A stretch of DNA of 64,000 nucleotides from Prevotella sp. (GTDB taxonomy: Bacteria; Bacteroidota; Bacteroidia; Bacteroidales; Bacteroidaceae), in assembly GCA_016281815.1 (NCBI GenBank), contig JAEEJK010000085.1, forward strand, positions 1 through 64,000. Direction: 5' to 3'. Shown here one piece after another: positions 34,924 to 43,506 of the stretch (the stretch's first letter is position 1; each line of letters starts with the position of its first letter). Under the pieces are notes generated by a model. That model did not search any database. It saw nothing but the letters and a program-made list of their open reading frames with translations, and was not told the origin of the DNA. The position numbers were made by a program, and so were the translations under genes.

Positions 34924-35500
34924 GTTCGTGGGCACCGAACATGTCTGCCAGTTCCTGATAGATGCGCTGCACCGGCAGGCCCATGACATTGAAATAACTG
35001 CCCTTGAGTCCAGTCACGCCGACATACCCTATCCACTCCTGAATGCCATACGCTCCCGCCTTGTCATAAGGGCGGTAGTTGTCCACATAATAGTCTATTT
35101 CCTCATCCGAGAGCACCTTGAAGGTCACCTCCGACGTGACAGAAAGAGACCGCTGCTCCTCCGTGGTGGTCAGGCACACACCTGTGATGACATGATGTGT
35201 CTTACCGCTCAGAGCCCGGAGCATCTCCACCGCCTCCTCTCTCGTGGCTGGCTTGCCCATAATCTGATTGCCCAGCACCACCACCGTGTCGGCAGTGATG
35301 ACAAGTTGGTCTTCTGCGATGATATTCTTGTATGCCGCCGCCTTTTTATGGGAAATGTAAGCCGCCACCTCGCTCGCAGGCAAGTCATCGGGATAACTCT
35401 CATCAATGTTTTTAAGAACGTGTACCTCGAAGTCAAGGTCAAGACCGGCGAGCAGTTCCTTCCTTCTGGGAGAGTTGCTGGCGAGAATGATCTTATACAT
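34895..35500 (-). CDS. maf: Maf-family nucleoside triphosphate pyrophosphatase
   Basis: 201 residues. ILASNSPRRKELL at the start, ADTVVVLGNQIMGKP in the middle and YDKAGAYGIQEWIG near the end are the Maf signatures; the enzymes hydrolyse non-canonical or dTTP/UTP nucleotides to monophosphates. The Lys/Glu-Gln region (DKAGAYGIQ) resembles the YhdE (dTTP/UTP) branch. Its end overlaps rlmH by 29 bases on the other strand. It begins directly after a 7-base repeat array that makes up its leader, and follows kdsC. Confidence 0.94.
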   Translation of the reverse strand: MYKIILASNSPRRKELLAGLDLDFEVHVLKNIDESYPDDLPASEVAAYISHKKAAAYKNIIAEDQLVITADTVVVLGNQIMGKPATREEAVEMLRALSGKTHHVITGVCLTTTEEQRSLSVTSEVTFKVLSDEEIDYYVDNYRPYDKAGAYGIQEWIGYVGVTGLKGSYFNVMGLPVQRIYQELADMFGAHELIRGGKALP

Positions 35501-35545
35501 ATTGAAAATTGAAAATTGAAGATTGAAGATTGAAAATTGAAAATT
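35501..35545. repeat. 7-bp tandem repeat in the maf leader
   Basis: ATTGAAA/ATTGAAG units, six copies plus three bases. It fills all 46 bases between the kdsC stop and the maf start codon, so copy number would set the distance. Confidence 0.85.
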
Positions 35546-35546
35546 A

Positions 35547-36065
35547 CTACCAACCGAAGGCGTCTGCGTCGGAAAGCCATTTGCCCTGTGCCCTCAGCAC
35601 CTGTTCAATGACATCGCGTGCACATCCGTCACCACCGTTGCGGTGACTCACGTATGTACTGATGGCTTTGATTTCTGGAGCAGCATCTGCAGGGGCACAT
35701 GGACATCCACAACGCTGCATCACCTCATAGTCAGGGATGTCATCACCCATATATATGACCTCCTCATCTGAGAGAGCATTTTGGGCAAGATACTGCTCGT
35801 AGGTTTTGATTTTGACAGCACAACTGAGAAAAATATCCTTCACACCGAGATATTCGTATCGCAGTCTGATATTGGGTGTATGTCCTCCTGTGAGGATGAC
35901 GATGGGAAGTCCTTTTTTCATGGCCAGTTGGATGGCATACCCATCGCGAATGTTGATGGTGCGCAGCGGTTCTCCCATGGCATCCATCGAGATTGTTTGT
36001 CTGCTGAGCACGCCATCGACATCGAAGATGATCGCCTTTATCTTGCTGAGGTCGTAGTTGATCAT
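35547..36065 (-). CDS. kdsC: 3-deoxy-manno-octulosonate-8-phosphate phosphatase (HAD family)
   Basis: 172 residues, capless HAD phosphatase: IIFDVDGVLS (nucleophile Asp), VILTGGHTPNIRLR (motif II), AVKIKTYEQYL (Lys) and YMGDDIPDYEVM (motif IV acids). KdsC frees Kdo from Kdo-8-phosphate in lipopolysaccharide core synthesis. The TGG form of motif II and the size fit KdsC. It is directly followed by maf and preceded by an 8-base repeat array. The NulO-type KDN phosphatases are a close alternative. Confidence 0.92.
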   Translation of the reverse strand: MINYDLSKIKAIIFDVDGVLSRQTISMDAMGEPLRTINIRDGYAIQLAMKKGLPIVILTGGHTPNIRLRYEYLGVKDIFLSCAVKIKTYEQYLAQNALSDEEVIYMGDDIPDYEVMQRCGCPCAPADAAPEIKAISTYVSHRNGGDGCARDVIEQVLRAQGKWLSDADAFGW

Positions 36066-36069
36066 TATG

Positions 36070-36258
36070 TTAGGAGTTTAGGAGTTTAGGAGTTTAGAAG
36101 TTTAGGAGTTTAGGAGTATAGGAGTTTGGGAGTATAGGAGTTTGGGAGTTTAGGAGTTTGGGAGTTTAGGAGTTTGGGAGTTTAGGAGTTTAGGAGTTTG
36201 GGAGTTTAGGAGTTTGGGAGTTTGGGAGTTTAGGAGTTTAGGAGTTTGGGAGTTTAGA
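36070..36258. repeat. 8-bp tandem repeat, about 23 copies
   Basis: Units TTTAGGAG and TTTGGGAG (a few TATAGGAG and TTTAGAAG) run for about 189 bases directly upstream of kdsC on the minus strand. No gene or promoter box is visible within it. The flank 36259-36385 is AT-rich, without a gene. Variable copy number is likely. Confidence 0.93.
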
Positions 36259-36385
36259 CGAATGATTTTTTCATTTAACATATAATTATCATGTAATTGA
36301 CCACAAATCGCTGTGTGTTAGCATGAATGGATTATTCTTGGACAAGCCAAGCGGCAAAGCCCAGCGCATGGATATTCGTGAGAAA

Positions 36386-36910
36386 TTAGAATTTATCGGG
36401 ATGAATGTTTTCCCATTTCAGGGAGTCATCATCGTGTGGAGGGAGGTCTTTATTCTTTTTGCCAAAGGCGATGAGGCAGAGCACTTCATGGTCCTCAGGG
36501 ATATCGAGAATACCTCTCACCACATCCGACGACTTGGTGCCGTCACTCAGCCGACGTCCTCTGATCTGCACCCAACAAGATGCCAATCCCAGATCCTCCG
36601 CCTGCAGTTGCATGGCAAAGGCGGCGATGCTGCCATCCTCCACCCAGCAGTCGTTTTGAGCCGGACATCCCAGGACAGCCACGGCCAATGCGGCATCCTT
36701 GACAAAGGAAGCGCCCTGCTCCTTGGCATCCGACAGTTTCTGGAGATCGATACGGTCGTCCACCACCACAAACTGCCATAGTCGGTTGTTTCTCGATGTG
36801 GGTGACATCAGCGCCGCCCTAAGGATGGCCTGCACCTGCTCAGCATCCAGTTCGCCTCCCGCATATGATCGGTGGCTTCTTCTCTTTGCTATCAAATCAT
36901 TAAAAACCAT
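36386..36910 (-). CDS. nitroreductase family flavoprotein
   Basis: 174 residues from the ATG at 36910; the 16 codons upstream lie across the promoter and are not used. The start FNDLIAKRRSHRSYAGGELD and AALMSPTSRNNRLWQFVVV form the FMN phosphate site; GLASCWVQIRG and FGKKNKDLPP are the C-terminal blocks. Such proteins reduce flavin-linked electrophiles with NAD(P)H; substrate unknown. Its promoter is close enough that the mRNA may lack a leader. Monocistronic, next to the long repeat array. Confidence 0.92.
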   Translation of the reverse strand: MVFNDLIAKRRSHRSYAGGELDAEQVQAILRAALMSPTSRNNRLWQFVVVDDRIDLQKLSDAKEQGASFVKDAALAVAVLGCPAQNDCWVEDGSIAAFAMQLQAEDLGLASCWVQIRGRRLSDGTKSSDVVRGILDIPEDHEVLCLIAFGKKNKDLPPHDDDSLKWENIHPDKF

Positions 36911-36914
36911 GTTG

Positions 36915-36945
36915 CAAAGGTAGTGAAAGCCAAACGCAATGCAAA
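36915..36945 (-). promoter_or_regulatory. promoter of the nitroreductase gene, apparently leaderless
   Basis: TTTG (36942-36945), 19 bases, TACCTTTG (36915-36922) on the minus strand, matching the consensus in both boxes. Only CAAC stands between the -7 box and the ATG, so transcription should start at the start codon. Confidence 0.7.
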
Positions 36946-37205
36946 AGAAATGCGGCACTTTTTGACAATCAGACTACGCATTCTTTTATACATGAAAGAG
37001 GTAAAAACGGAAGATTTTTCGGGAAGATTTAATAAAAACCATGGATGCACATAAAACCCACGGCCACGGAGCGGTCTGAATTAATGAACAATTACATGCA
37101 CATTCGCGTTTCGTTTTTTTACATATAATGACCACGAATAGACCATGAATTTTCCATTAATTGTTTTCAACCACGGATCTTCACAAATCGTTCACGAATT
37201 CTATA

Positions 37206-37500
37206 GTCCCGAATTAGAGAATTTAAGAATTGGTGAGCATAAATTATTCGACAATTCGAAAATTCGTGAGAAAAAATAATATAAGTCCCGAATTAGAGAA
37301 TTAAAGAATTGGTGAGCATAAATAATTCGACAATTCGAAAATTCGTGAGAGAAAATAATAAAAGTCCCGAATTAGAGAATTAAAGAATTTGGGGAGCACC
37401 AAATTATTCGATAATTCGACAATTCGTGAGAAGAAATAAAAGTCCCGAATTGGAGAATTGGAGAATTAGCGAATTAGAGAATTGAGGAGCACCAAATAAT
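37206..37500. repeat. 79-bp tandem repeat, about 3.7 copies
   Basis: Units start at 37206, 37285, 37364 and 37442, with lengths 79, 79 and 78 and a partial last unit. Each begins GTCCCGAATTAGAGAATT and contains AATTCGACAATTCG blocks that can pair with the GAATT-rich first part. No spacers or Cas genes, so not CRISPR. It lies in the gene-free region 36946-37726, whose other parts (for example ACATATAATGACCACGAAT at 37121, and CACAAATCGTTCACGAATT at 37182) look like degraded copies of the same kind of element. No gene is seen in the region. Confidence 0.85.
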
Positions 37501-37726
37501 TCGAATCAACTACTGCAAGTTCAGACCTATCTGAAAAGAAGAGATAATCAAAAAACGCTTCGCTTCGAAAAAAAATATAAAAACAGGTTTGGCTGACATT
37601 CCTCAAACGCTGATGCTCACGAAAAAACGCCAAGGCGTTCGCAAAAAGGACAAAAAAGAATTGGGCAGAGCGAATCATCTGCATCGGTATTTACAATAAA
37701 CAAGTGATTGCTGCGTTATATGAAAG

Positions 37727-40111
37727 ATGAGACTGAAATCCCTTTTGCTTGTCATCATGCTGTTGTCAGCCATTGGCATGCAAGATCTTTATTCGCAGAC
37801 CTTCACCCTTCGTGGCAAGGTGAGCGATGAAAACAACAATCCTTTGGAACTCGCCACGGTGGCCGTGGTGAAGCAGGGTCGTGTGACCTTCACCAATCTC
37901 AAGGGAGAGTTCAGCATGGAACTCGCCTCTGCCGACAGTGTGGTGGTGCGCTTCACCATGGTGGGGTATCAGGAGAAGACCCGCGTGCTGCGGAAGCCCA
38001 AGGGCACACAGACCCTCCTCATCCAGATGACCAGTGACAACGAACTGGATGAGGTGCTCATCATGCAGCGTCGCCGCCAGACCGGACAGAGCGAGGAACT
38101 TGACACCAAGGACATGAAGACCATGCCCTCCGCTTCCGGCAATGCCGTGGAAGAGATGATTCAGGGTCAGGCAGGCGTTTCCACGCACAATGAGTTGTCA
38201 TCCCAATACAATGTCCGCGGTGGCAGTTTTGATGAAAACAGTGTATATATAAATAATGTGGAAGTCTACCGTCCCTTCCTTGTTCGCAGCGGTCAGCAGG
38301 AAGGTCTTTCGGTCATCAATCCCGACATGGTGGAGTCGATCAGTTTCTCCACAGGTGGATTCGAGGCCAAATACGGTGACAAGATGTCTTCCGCTCTCGA
38401 TATCACCTACAAGCGACCCCAAAAATTTGAGGCCAGTGCCTCTGCCAGTCTGTTGGGAGGCAGAGGCTATGTCGGCTTCAGCACCAAGAAGTTGTCCTGG
38501 AGCAATGGCATCCGCTACAAGACCAACCGTTATCTGTTAGGGTCGTTGGAAACCAAAGGTGAGTACACCCCCAACTTCCTCGACTACCAGACCTACCTGA
38601 GTTTCAAGCCCAATCAACGTTGGACCGTCGACCTGATCGGCAATATCTCAGAGAACCATTACAATTTCACCCCTCAAGACCGAGAGACGAAATTCGGAAC
38701 GATGGAAAACGTGAAAAGTTTCAAGGTGTATTTCGACGGAAAGGAGAAAGACATCTTCCGCACCTATTTCGGTATGTTCAGCATCACCCGCCATCTGGGA
38801 GCGAAGACCGACCTGTCGCTGACCACCTCGGCTTTCTATACCAAGGAGCAGGAGCAGTTTGACATCCAAGGGCAGTATTGGCTGACACAAACTGAAACCA
38901 GCGAGAACCTGGGTGTGGGAAGTTACATGGACCATGCCCGCAACTACCTCAAGGCCGACGTAGAGACTTTCAAACTCACCCTGAAGCACCAGACGCGCCA
39001 CCACCACTATCAGGCCGGAGTGACCTACAAGTTGGAGCACATCAAGGAGCAAAGCCGTGAATATGAGATGCGCGACTCGGCGGGCTATACCATGCCCCAT
39101 ACCGGGCGCGACCTTTATATGATTTATTCTCTGAATGCCCGCAATTCTCTTGAAGCCAACCGCTTGGAGGCATACGTGCAGGACACCTACAAATTCAGCA
39201 GTGCGAGCGAGGAAACCTTCTACACATTCAATTATGGTGTGCGTTTCTCCCACTGGAATTTCAACCGTGAAAGCCTTGTCAGTCCGAGAGCCTCCCTCAG
39301 CATCGTACCTGCGTTCAACAATGACATCACGTTCCGTTTTGCGACAGGCATCTATTATCAGGCCCCCTTCTACAAGGAACTACGCGACACGACCACCATC
39401 GACGGCATCACATACGCCACGCTCAACAAGAAGATCAAGAGTCAGCGTTCCATCCATTTCATCGCCGCCTTCGACTATCGGTTCAAGATGAACCAGCGCA
39501 ATTTCCGTTTCAGCACGGAAGCCTATTACAAGTTGATGTCCAACCTCGTACCCTACAGTGTGAGCAATGTGAAAGTGGTGTACTACGGCCAGAACGAAGC
39601 CAACGGCCATGCCATGGGACTCGACATGAAACTCTACGGAGAGTTTGTCCCCGGTGCCGACTCCTGGATCAGCCTGTCTGTAATGAACACCAAGATGAAA
39701 CTTCACGGAAAGAGCATCCCCATGCCCACCGACCAGCGGTTCGCACTCAGTTTGTATTTCACAGACTATTTTCCCAACACTGAGCGCTGGAAGATGTCGC
39801 TCAAACTGGCTTACGCCGATGGCCTCCCCTTTGCCGCCCCACACCGCGGCATCGAGAGTTTCGACTTCCGTGCCCCTGCATACAAGCGTGCAGACATCGG
39901 CATGAGTTTCCGAGCCTTGGACAACGACAAGCGTCAGCACAAGCGCAATCCCATCCGCAACATCTGGCTGGGAGTAGACTGCCTCAATCTTCTCGGCATC
40001 AACAATGTGAACTCCTATTACTGGATCACCGATGTGACCAACCAGCAGTATGCTGTGCCCAATTATCTGACGGGCCGCCAGATCAACGGTCGCGTGCTGA
40101 TCGAATTCTGA
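37727..40111 (+). CDS. TonB-dependent receptor with carboxypeptidase-like N-terminal domain
   Basis: 794 residues. A signal peptide (1 to about 24, ends LYSQ) is followed by a CarboxypepD_reg/CNA-B-like beta domain (FTLRGKVSDENNNPLELATV), a plug (ASGNAVEEMIQGQAGVSTHN, QYNVRGGSFDENSVYINNVE) and a barrel ending in RQINGRVLIEF. It is an outer-membrane importer of an unknown ligand. No SusD partner is next to it, which argues for a small ligand such as a chelate or vitamin instead of a long glycan. No promoter box was found; the repeats upstream end 227 bases before. Confidence 0.92.
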   Translation: MRLKSLLLVIMLLSAIGMQDLYSQTFTLRGKVSDENNNPLELATVAVVKQGRVTFTNLKGEFSMELASADSVVVRFTMVGYQEKTRVLRKPKGTQTLLIQMTSDNELDEVLIMQRRRQTGQSEELDTKDMKTMPSASGNAVEEMIQGQAGVSTHNELSSQYNVRGGSFDENSVYINNVEVYRPFLVRSGQQEGLSVINPDMVESISFSTGGFEAKYGDKMSSALDITYKRPQKFEASASASLLGGRGYVGFSTKKLSWSNGIRYKTNRYLLGSLETKGEYTPNFLDYQTYLSFKPNQRWTVDLIGNISENHYNFTPQDRETKFGTMENVKSFKVYFDGKEKDIFRTYFGMFSITRHLGAKTDLSLTTSAFYTKEQEQFDIQGQYWLTQTETSENLGVGSYMDHARNYLKADVETFKLTLKHQTRHHHYQAGVTYKLEHIKEQSREYEMRDSAGYTMPHTGRDLYMIYSLNARNSLEANRLEAYVQDTYKFSSASEETFYTFNYGVRFSHWNFNRESLVSPRASLSIVPAFNNDITFRFATGIYYQAPFYKELRDTTTIDGITYATLNKKIKSQRSIHFIAAFDYRFKMNQRNFRFSTEAYYKLMSNLVPYSVSNVKVVYYGQNEANGHAMGLDMKLYGEFVPGADSWISLSVMNTKMKLHGKSIPMPTDQRFALSLYFTDYFPNTERWKMSLKLAYADGLPFAAPHRGIESFDFRAPAYKRADIGMSFRALDNDKRQHKRNPIRNIWLGVDCLNLLGINNVNSYYWITDVTNQQYAVPNYLTGRQINGRVLIEF

Positions 40112-40295
40112 TTTTGGAATTGCTCTACACGGAGGCACGGAGGTACAGAGATGATTTCTCGTCAATTCAGGCAACAGTCCGTCCAAATGGATGGTTTACA
40201 TTTGTCGTATAGGAAGTAAGATTGGAAGAAATAGGAAGAAATTGAAAAAATAATAAAATTCGGAATAATATACATGCCGTATGGATTTTATTTAT

Positions 40296-40303
40296 TAATT
40301 TTG
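40296..40303 (+). promoter_or_regulatory. -7 box of the mce-mmd operon
   Basis: TAATTTTG fits TAnnTTTG, 49 bases before the mce ATG. No -33 element found. The rest of 40112-40295 holds nothing recognisable. Confidence 0.5.
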
Positions 40304-40352
40304 CACGAAAATAAGAAAGAATAAATTATCCTTCACTTTAAACTTTACTTAA

Positions 40353-40757
40353 ATGAAAATCTCACACATTGAACATCTTGGAATCGCAGTTCCGAGCATT
40401 GAGGAAGCACTCCCTTATTTCAAAGAAGTTTTGGGTCTTGAGTGTTATGCAGTAGAGGTCGTAGAAGACCAGAAAGTGAAAACCGCATTTTTGAAGTGCG
40501 GCGAGGTGAAGTTGGAACTCCTTGAGCCCACATCACCTGAGAGCACCATTCAGAAGTGGCTCGACAAAGGAGGCCGCGGTGTCCACCATGTAGCATTCTG
40601 TATCGAGGACGGAGTAGCCAATGCCCTTGCAGAATGTGACGAGAAAGGTGTGCGTCTGATCGACAAAGCCCCGCGCAAGGGAGCCGAGAACCTCAACATT
40701 GCATTCCTTCATCCGAAATCGACCTGCGGCATCCTCACAGAACTCTGTGAGCACTAA
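40353..40757 (+). CDS. mce: methylmalonyl-CoA epimerase
   Basis: 134 residues, a glyoxalase/VOC fold. It turns (S)- into (R)-methylmalonyl-CoA (or the reverse). HIEHLGIAVPSIEEALPYF gives the first metal His; Glu/His ligands in LELLEPTSPES, GRGVHHVAFCIED and FLHPKSTCGILTELCE. Directly followed by the carboxylase/decarboxylase genes, which places it in the propionate route from succinate via methylmalonyl-CoA that is typical of Prevotella. Confidence 0.95.
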   Translation: MKISHIEHLGIAVPSIEEALPYFKEVLGLECYAVEVVEDQKVKTAFLKCGEVKLELLEPTSPESTIQKWLDKGGRGVHHVAFCIEDGVANALAECDEKGVRLIDKAPRKGAENLNIAFLHPKSTCGILTELCEH

Positions 40758-40805
40758 TCAGCCAACTAACTCCTGCCCCTTGGGCAGCAAATCATAAAAA
40801 CGAAA

Positions 40806-42371
40806 ATGAGCAAGCAATTAGAAAAGATCAAAGCCCTTGTCGCCAAGCGCGAACAAGCACGTCTTGGTGGTGGTGAGAAAGCCATTGAGAAACAACATGC
40901 CCGTGGTAAATATACAGCACGCGAGCGTATCGACATGCTCCTTGACGAAGGGAGTTTCGAGGAATTCGACATGTTCAAACTCCACCGCTGCACCAATTTC
41001 GGCATGGAGAAGAAGCAGTTTCTCGGTGACGGTGTTGTAGCAGGATCCGGAACCATCGACGGCCGTCTTGTGTATATTTTTGCCCAGGACTTCACCGTGA
41101 ATGGCGGTTCACTATCCGAGACCATGGCAGAGAAGATCTGCAAGGTGATGGACATGGGTATGAAGATGGGTGCTCCTGTCATCGGCATCAATGACTCCGG
41201 CGGTGCCCGTATCCAGGAAGGCATCAATGCCCTTGCTGGTTATGCCGAGATATTCGAGCGCAACATTCTTGCCTCAGGTGTGATTCCCCAGATCTCAGGT
41301 ATCTTCGGTCCGTGCGCAGGTGGTGCAGTCTATTCCCCCGCCCTCACCGATTTCACCCTGATGATGGAGAATACCTCATATATGTTCCTTACAGGTCCCA
41401 AGGTGGTGAAGACCGTGACCGGTGAGGATGTGGACCAAGAGCACTTAGGCGGTGCCTCCGTTCACGCTACCAAGAGTGGTGTGACCCATTTCACCGCTTC
41501 GACTGAGGAAGAAGCCCTTGAGATGATCAAGACCCTTCTGAGTTACATTCCCTCCAACAATATGGAAGAGACACCCCGCAAGGAGTGTGACGATCCCATC
41601 GACCGCAAGGAAGACAGCCTGAATGAGATTCTTCCTGATGACCCCAACAAAGCCTACGACATGTACAAGGTCATCTCTGCCATCACTGACAACGGCGAGT
41701 TCTTCGAGGTACAGCCTAAGTTTGCCAAGAACATCATCGTCGGTTTTGCCCGTTTCAATGGTCAGAGTGTCGGCATCGTAGCCAACCAGCCTTCTTGTTA
41801 TGCCGGTGTTCTCGACGTGAATGCCAGCCGCAAGGGTGCCCGTTTCGTACGTTTCTGTGATGCCTTCAACATTCCTATCGTGAGTTTGGTCGACGTGCCG
41901 GGATTCCTTCCGGGCACAGGTCAGGAGTACAATGCTGTGATTCTCCACGGCGCTCAGTTGCTCTACGCCTATGGTGAGGCAACCGTGCCCAAGGTGACCA
42001 TTACTCTCCGCAAGAGTTATGGTGGCAGCCATATCGTGATGGGTTGCAAGCAGTTGCGTACCGACCTCAACTACGCATGGCCCAATGCTGAGATTGCCGT
42101 GATGGGAGCCTCCGGCGCCGTGGCAGTGCTCTGCGCCAAGGAAGCCAAAGCCAAGAAAGATGCCGGAGAGGATGCCAGAGCATTCCTCGCAGAGAAGGAG
42201 GAAGAGTACTCCGAGTTGTTCGCCAATCCATATCAGGCAGCCAAGTATGGCTACATCGACGATGTGATTGAGCCGCGCAACACCCGTTTCCGCATCTGCC
42301 GTGCCCTTGCACAGTTGGCCACCAAGCGTGACAATCTTCCTGCCAAGAAACATGGCAACATCCCCATGTAA
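40806..42371 (+). CDS. mmdA: carboxyltransferase alpha subunit (methylmalonyl-CoA decarboxylase / propionyl-CoA carboxylase beta type)
   Basis: 521 residues, the length of acyl-CoA carboxyltransferases. N-terminal CoA-binding crotonase-like domain ([37 protein letters not shown]) and C-terminal half ([31 protein letters not shown] and [16 protein letters not shown]). It moves the carboxyl group between methylmalonyl-CoA and biotin on MmdC. Whether the complex works as a Na+-pumping decarboxylase or a carboxylase depends on partners not in this window. Second gene of the mce operon, 48 bases downstream. Confidence 0.94.
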   Translation: MSKQLEKIKALVAKREQARLGGGEKAIEKQHARGKYTARERIDMLLDEGSFEEFDMFKLHRCTNFGMEKKQFLGDGVVAGSGTIDGRLVYIFAQDFTVNGGSLSETMAEKICKVMDMGMKMGAPVIGINDSGGARIQEGINALAGYAEIFERNILASGVIPQISGIFGPCAGGAVYSPALTDFTLMMENTSYMFLTGPKVVKTVTGEDVDQEHLGGASVHATKSGVTHFTASTEEEALEMIKTLLSYIPSNNMEETPRKECDDPIDRKEDSLNEILPDDPNKAYDMYKVISAITDNGEFFEVQPKFAKNIIVGFARFNGQSVGIVANQPSCYAGVLDVNASRKGARFVRFCDAFNIPIVSLVDVPGFLPGTGQEYNAVILHGAQLLYAYGEATVPKVTITLRKSYGGSHIVMGCKQLRTDLNYAWPNAEIAVMGASGAVAVLCAKEAKAKKDAGEDARAFLAEKEEEYSELFANPYQAAKYGYIDDVIEPRNTRFRICRALAQLATKRDNLPAKKHGNIPM

Positions 42372-42412
42372 GGCTGTTTTAGCGACAATCATTCAATGTA
42401 AAACAGAGAAAC

Positions 42413-42571
42413 ATGCCAAAAGGAAACAATGAAGTGTATGCTGCCATCGCTATGGCACTTCACGAATTCAAGGGCAACAACGTGCACGACAAGGAGTCGG
42501 GCATCATCACCATCCGTCCTCACCTGACGGAATGGAACGCACACATGCCGATGACAACTGCCCATCCCTAA
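42413..42571 (+). CDS. 52-residue OadG-tail-like small protein
   Basis: A short gene fitted exactly between mmdA and mmdC. MPKGNNEVYAAIAMALHEFK and NNVHDKESGIITIRPHLTEW look like the cytoplasmic tail of OadG/MmdD-type delta subunits (AAIAxALHxxxx-VHDxES-xxTI). The membrane helix that delta subunits use to hold the complex is missing. It may join the carboxyltransferase and biotin carrier without the membrane pump, or be complemented by another helix protein. Similarity by eye only. Confidence 0.6.
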   Translation: MPKGNNEVYAAIAMALHEFKGNNVHDKESGIITIRPHLTEWNAHMPMTTAHP

Positions 42572-42603
42572 TAGTTGCATAAAAACCCCAAATAACCAAA
42601 AAG

Positions 42604-43038
42604 ATGAACACATACAAGTATACGATCAACGGTACCCAATACGAAGTGGCAGTAGGCGAAATCGTCGACAACATCGCCACCGTGACCGTCAACGGCGAAG
42701 AGTACAAGGTAGAGATGGAACCTGAGGCAGAACCTGAGAAGAAGAAGGTTGTGGTGAAGACAGGCGCAGCCAAGGAGTCTGCTCCTGCAGAAGAAGCCTC
42801 ACAGAGTTCCGGCCCAGTCAACACAGCCAATGCGCTCAAGGCCCCACTTCCCGGTGTGATCACCGAGATCAAGGTGTCCGTGGGAGATGAAGTGAAAGCC
42901 GGCGATGTGGTCTTGGTGCTTGAGGCTATGAAGATGGCCAACAACCTTGAAGCAGAGAAGGCAGGCAAAGTGACCGCCATCCTTGTCTCTCAGGGAGCCA
43001 GCGTCATGGAAGACACGCCACTGATTGTGATAGAATAA
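42604..43038 (+). CDS. mmdC: biotin carboxyl carrier protein of the decarboxylase/carboxylase
   Basis: 144 residues. The first about 45 residues are a charged beta segment (YKYTINGTQYEVAVGEIVDN), then a Glu/Pro/Ala-rich linker (about 38-75), then a biotinyl domain with the biotin site EAMKMANN (Lys in MKM) and KVTAILVSQGASVMEDTPL. It carries CO2 between MmdA and its partner. A strong terminator follows 15 bases after the stop, so no beta subunit (OadB/MmdB) is in this operon. Confidence 0.94.
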   Translation: MNTYKYTINGTQYEVAVGEIVDNIATVTVNGEEYKVEMEPEAEPEKKKVVVKTGAAKESAPAEEASQSSGPVNTANALKAPLPGVITEIKVSVGDEVKAGDVVLVLEAMKMANNLEAEKAGKVTAILVSQGASVMEDTPLIVIE

Positions 43039-43053
43039 ATCAATCCTCTCATA

Positions 43054-43091
43054 AAGATTCAGGCTGCTGACTAATCGGCAGCCTGAATCTT
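43054..43091 (+). terminator. intrinsic terminator of the mmd operon
   Basis: AAGATTCAGGCTGC (43054-43067) pairs with GCAGCCTGAATCTT (43078-43091), fourteen perfect pairs with a ten-base loop. The T tract after it is short (TATTTAG), but the long stem makes a terminator likely. Confidence 0.85.
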
Positions 43092-43158
43092 ATTTAGATG
43101 ATGAGGCGGCGGCAGAACCGCCGCTTACGGAGAAACGAAAAAGTAAGGAGAAAGGAAA

Positions 43159-43333
43159 GGGACCTAAGATGGAAAGGAGAAAGGAAAGGGACCTGGGATA
43201 GAAAAGAGAAAGAGAAGGGACCTAAGATGGAAAGGAGAAAGGAAAGGGACCTGGGATAGAAAAGAGAAAGAGAAGGGACCTGGATGGAAAGGAGAAAGAG
43301 AAGGAACCTGGGATAGAAAAGAGAAAGGCGAAA
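43159..43333. repeat. 29-bp tandem repeat, 6 copies in two alternating forms
   Basis: Units begin GGGACCTAAGATGG or GGGACCTGGGATAG and are followed by purine-rich AAAGGAGAAAGG-type tails; forms A and B alternate (A-B-A-B then a 28-base unit and a final 31-base one). Together they make a 58-base higher-order repeat. The entry segment at about 43113-43135 (GCAGAACCGCCGCTTACGGA) shares CTTACGGAGAA with the 24-base array at 1.7 kb. No coding character on either strand. Confidence 0.9.
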
Positions 43334-43425
43334 GGGAAAGCACGTCGAAGGGTTTTGAATCGTCAAAAAATATGTAATAATCTAAATTAAAAAGAAAAGG
43401 ATTTTTATATTTGGATGTTTTTTCG

Positions 43426-43433
43426 TATCTTTG
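43426..43433 (+). promoter_or_regulatory. -7 box of the GlgA-like gene
   Basis: TATCTTTG fits TAnnTTTG, 73 bases before the ATG at 43507. The only upstream TTTG is 12 bases away, too near. Promoter probable but weakly supported. Confidence 0.5.
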
Positions 43434-43506
43434 CACTTTGAAAAGAAAGGGCATGAACTGAAAGCAGTATCTGCCTATCCAAACCCTCAAGCAAACCAAG
43501 GTAAAG

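Noticed and set aside
36323..36781. 152-codon plus-strand frame over the nitroreductase
   Set aside because: Antisense to a complete nitroreductase.
37206..37500. CRISPR array
   Set aside because: Units adjoin without variable spacers and no cas genes are near.
37466..37684. 72-codon minus-strand frame upstream of the TonB receptor
   Set aside because: Hydrophobic composition from AT-rich sequence, overlaps the repeat array, no promoter or partner gene.
43094..43366. Phe/Leu/Ser-rich minus-strand frame in the purine-rich array
   Set aside because: Pure translation of the repeat unit, no signal or domain.
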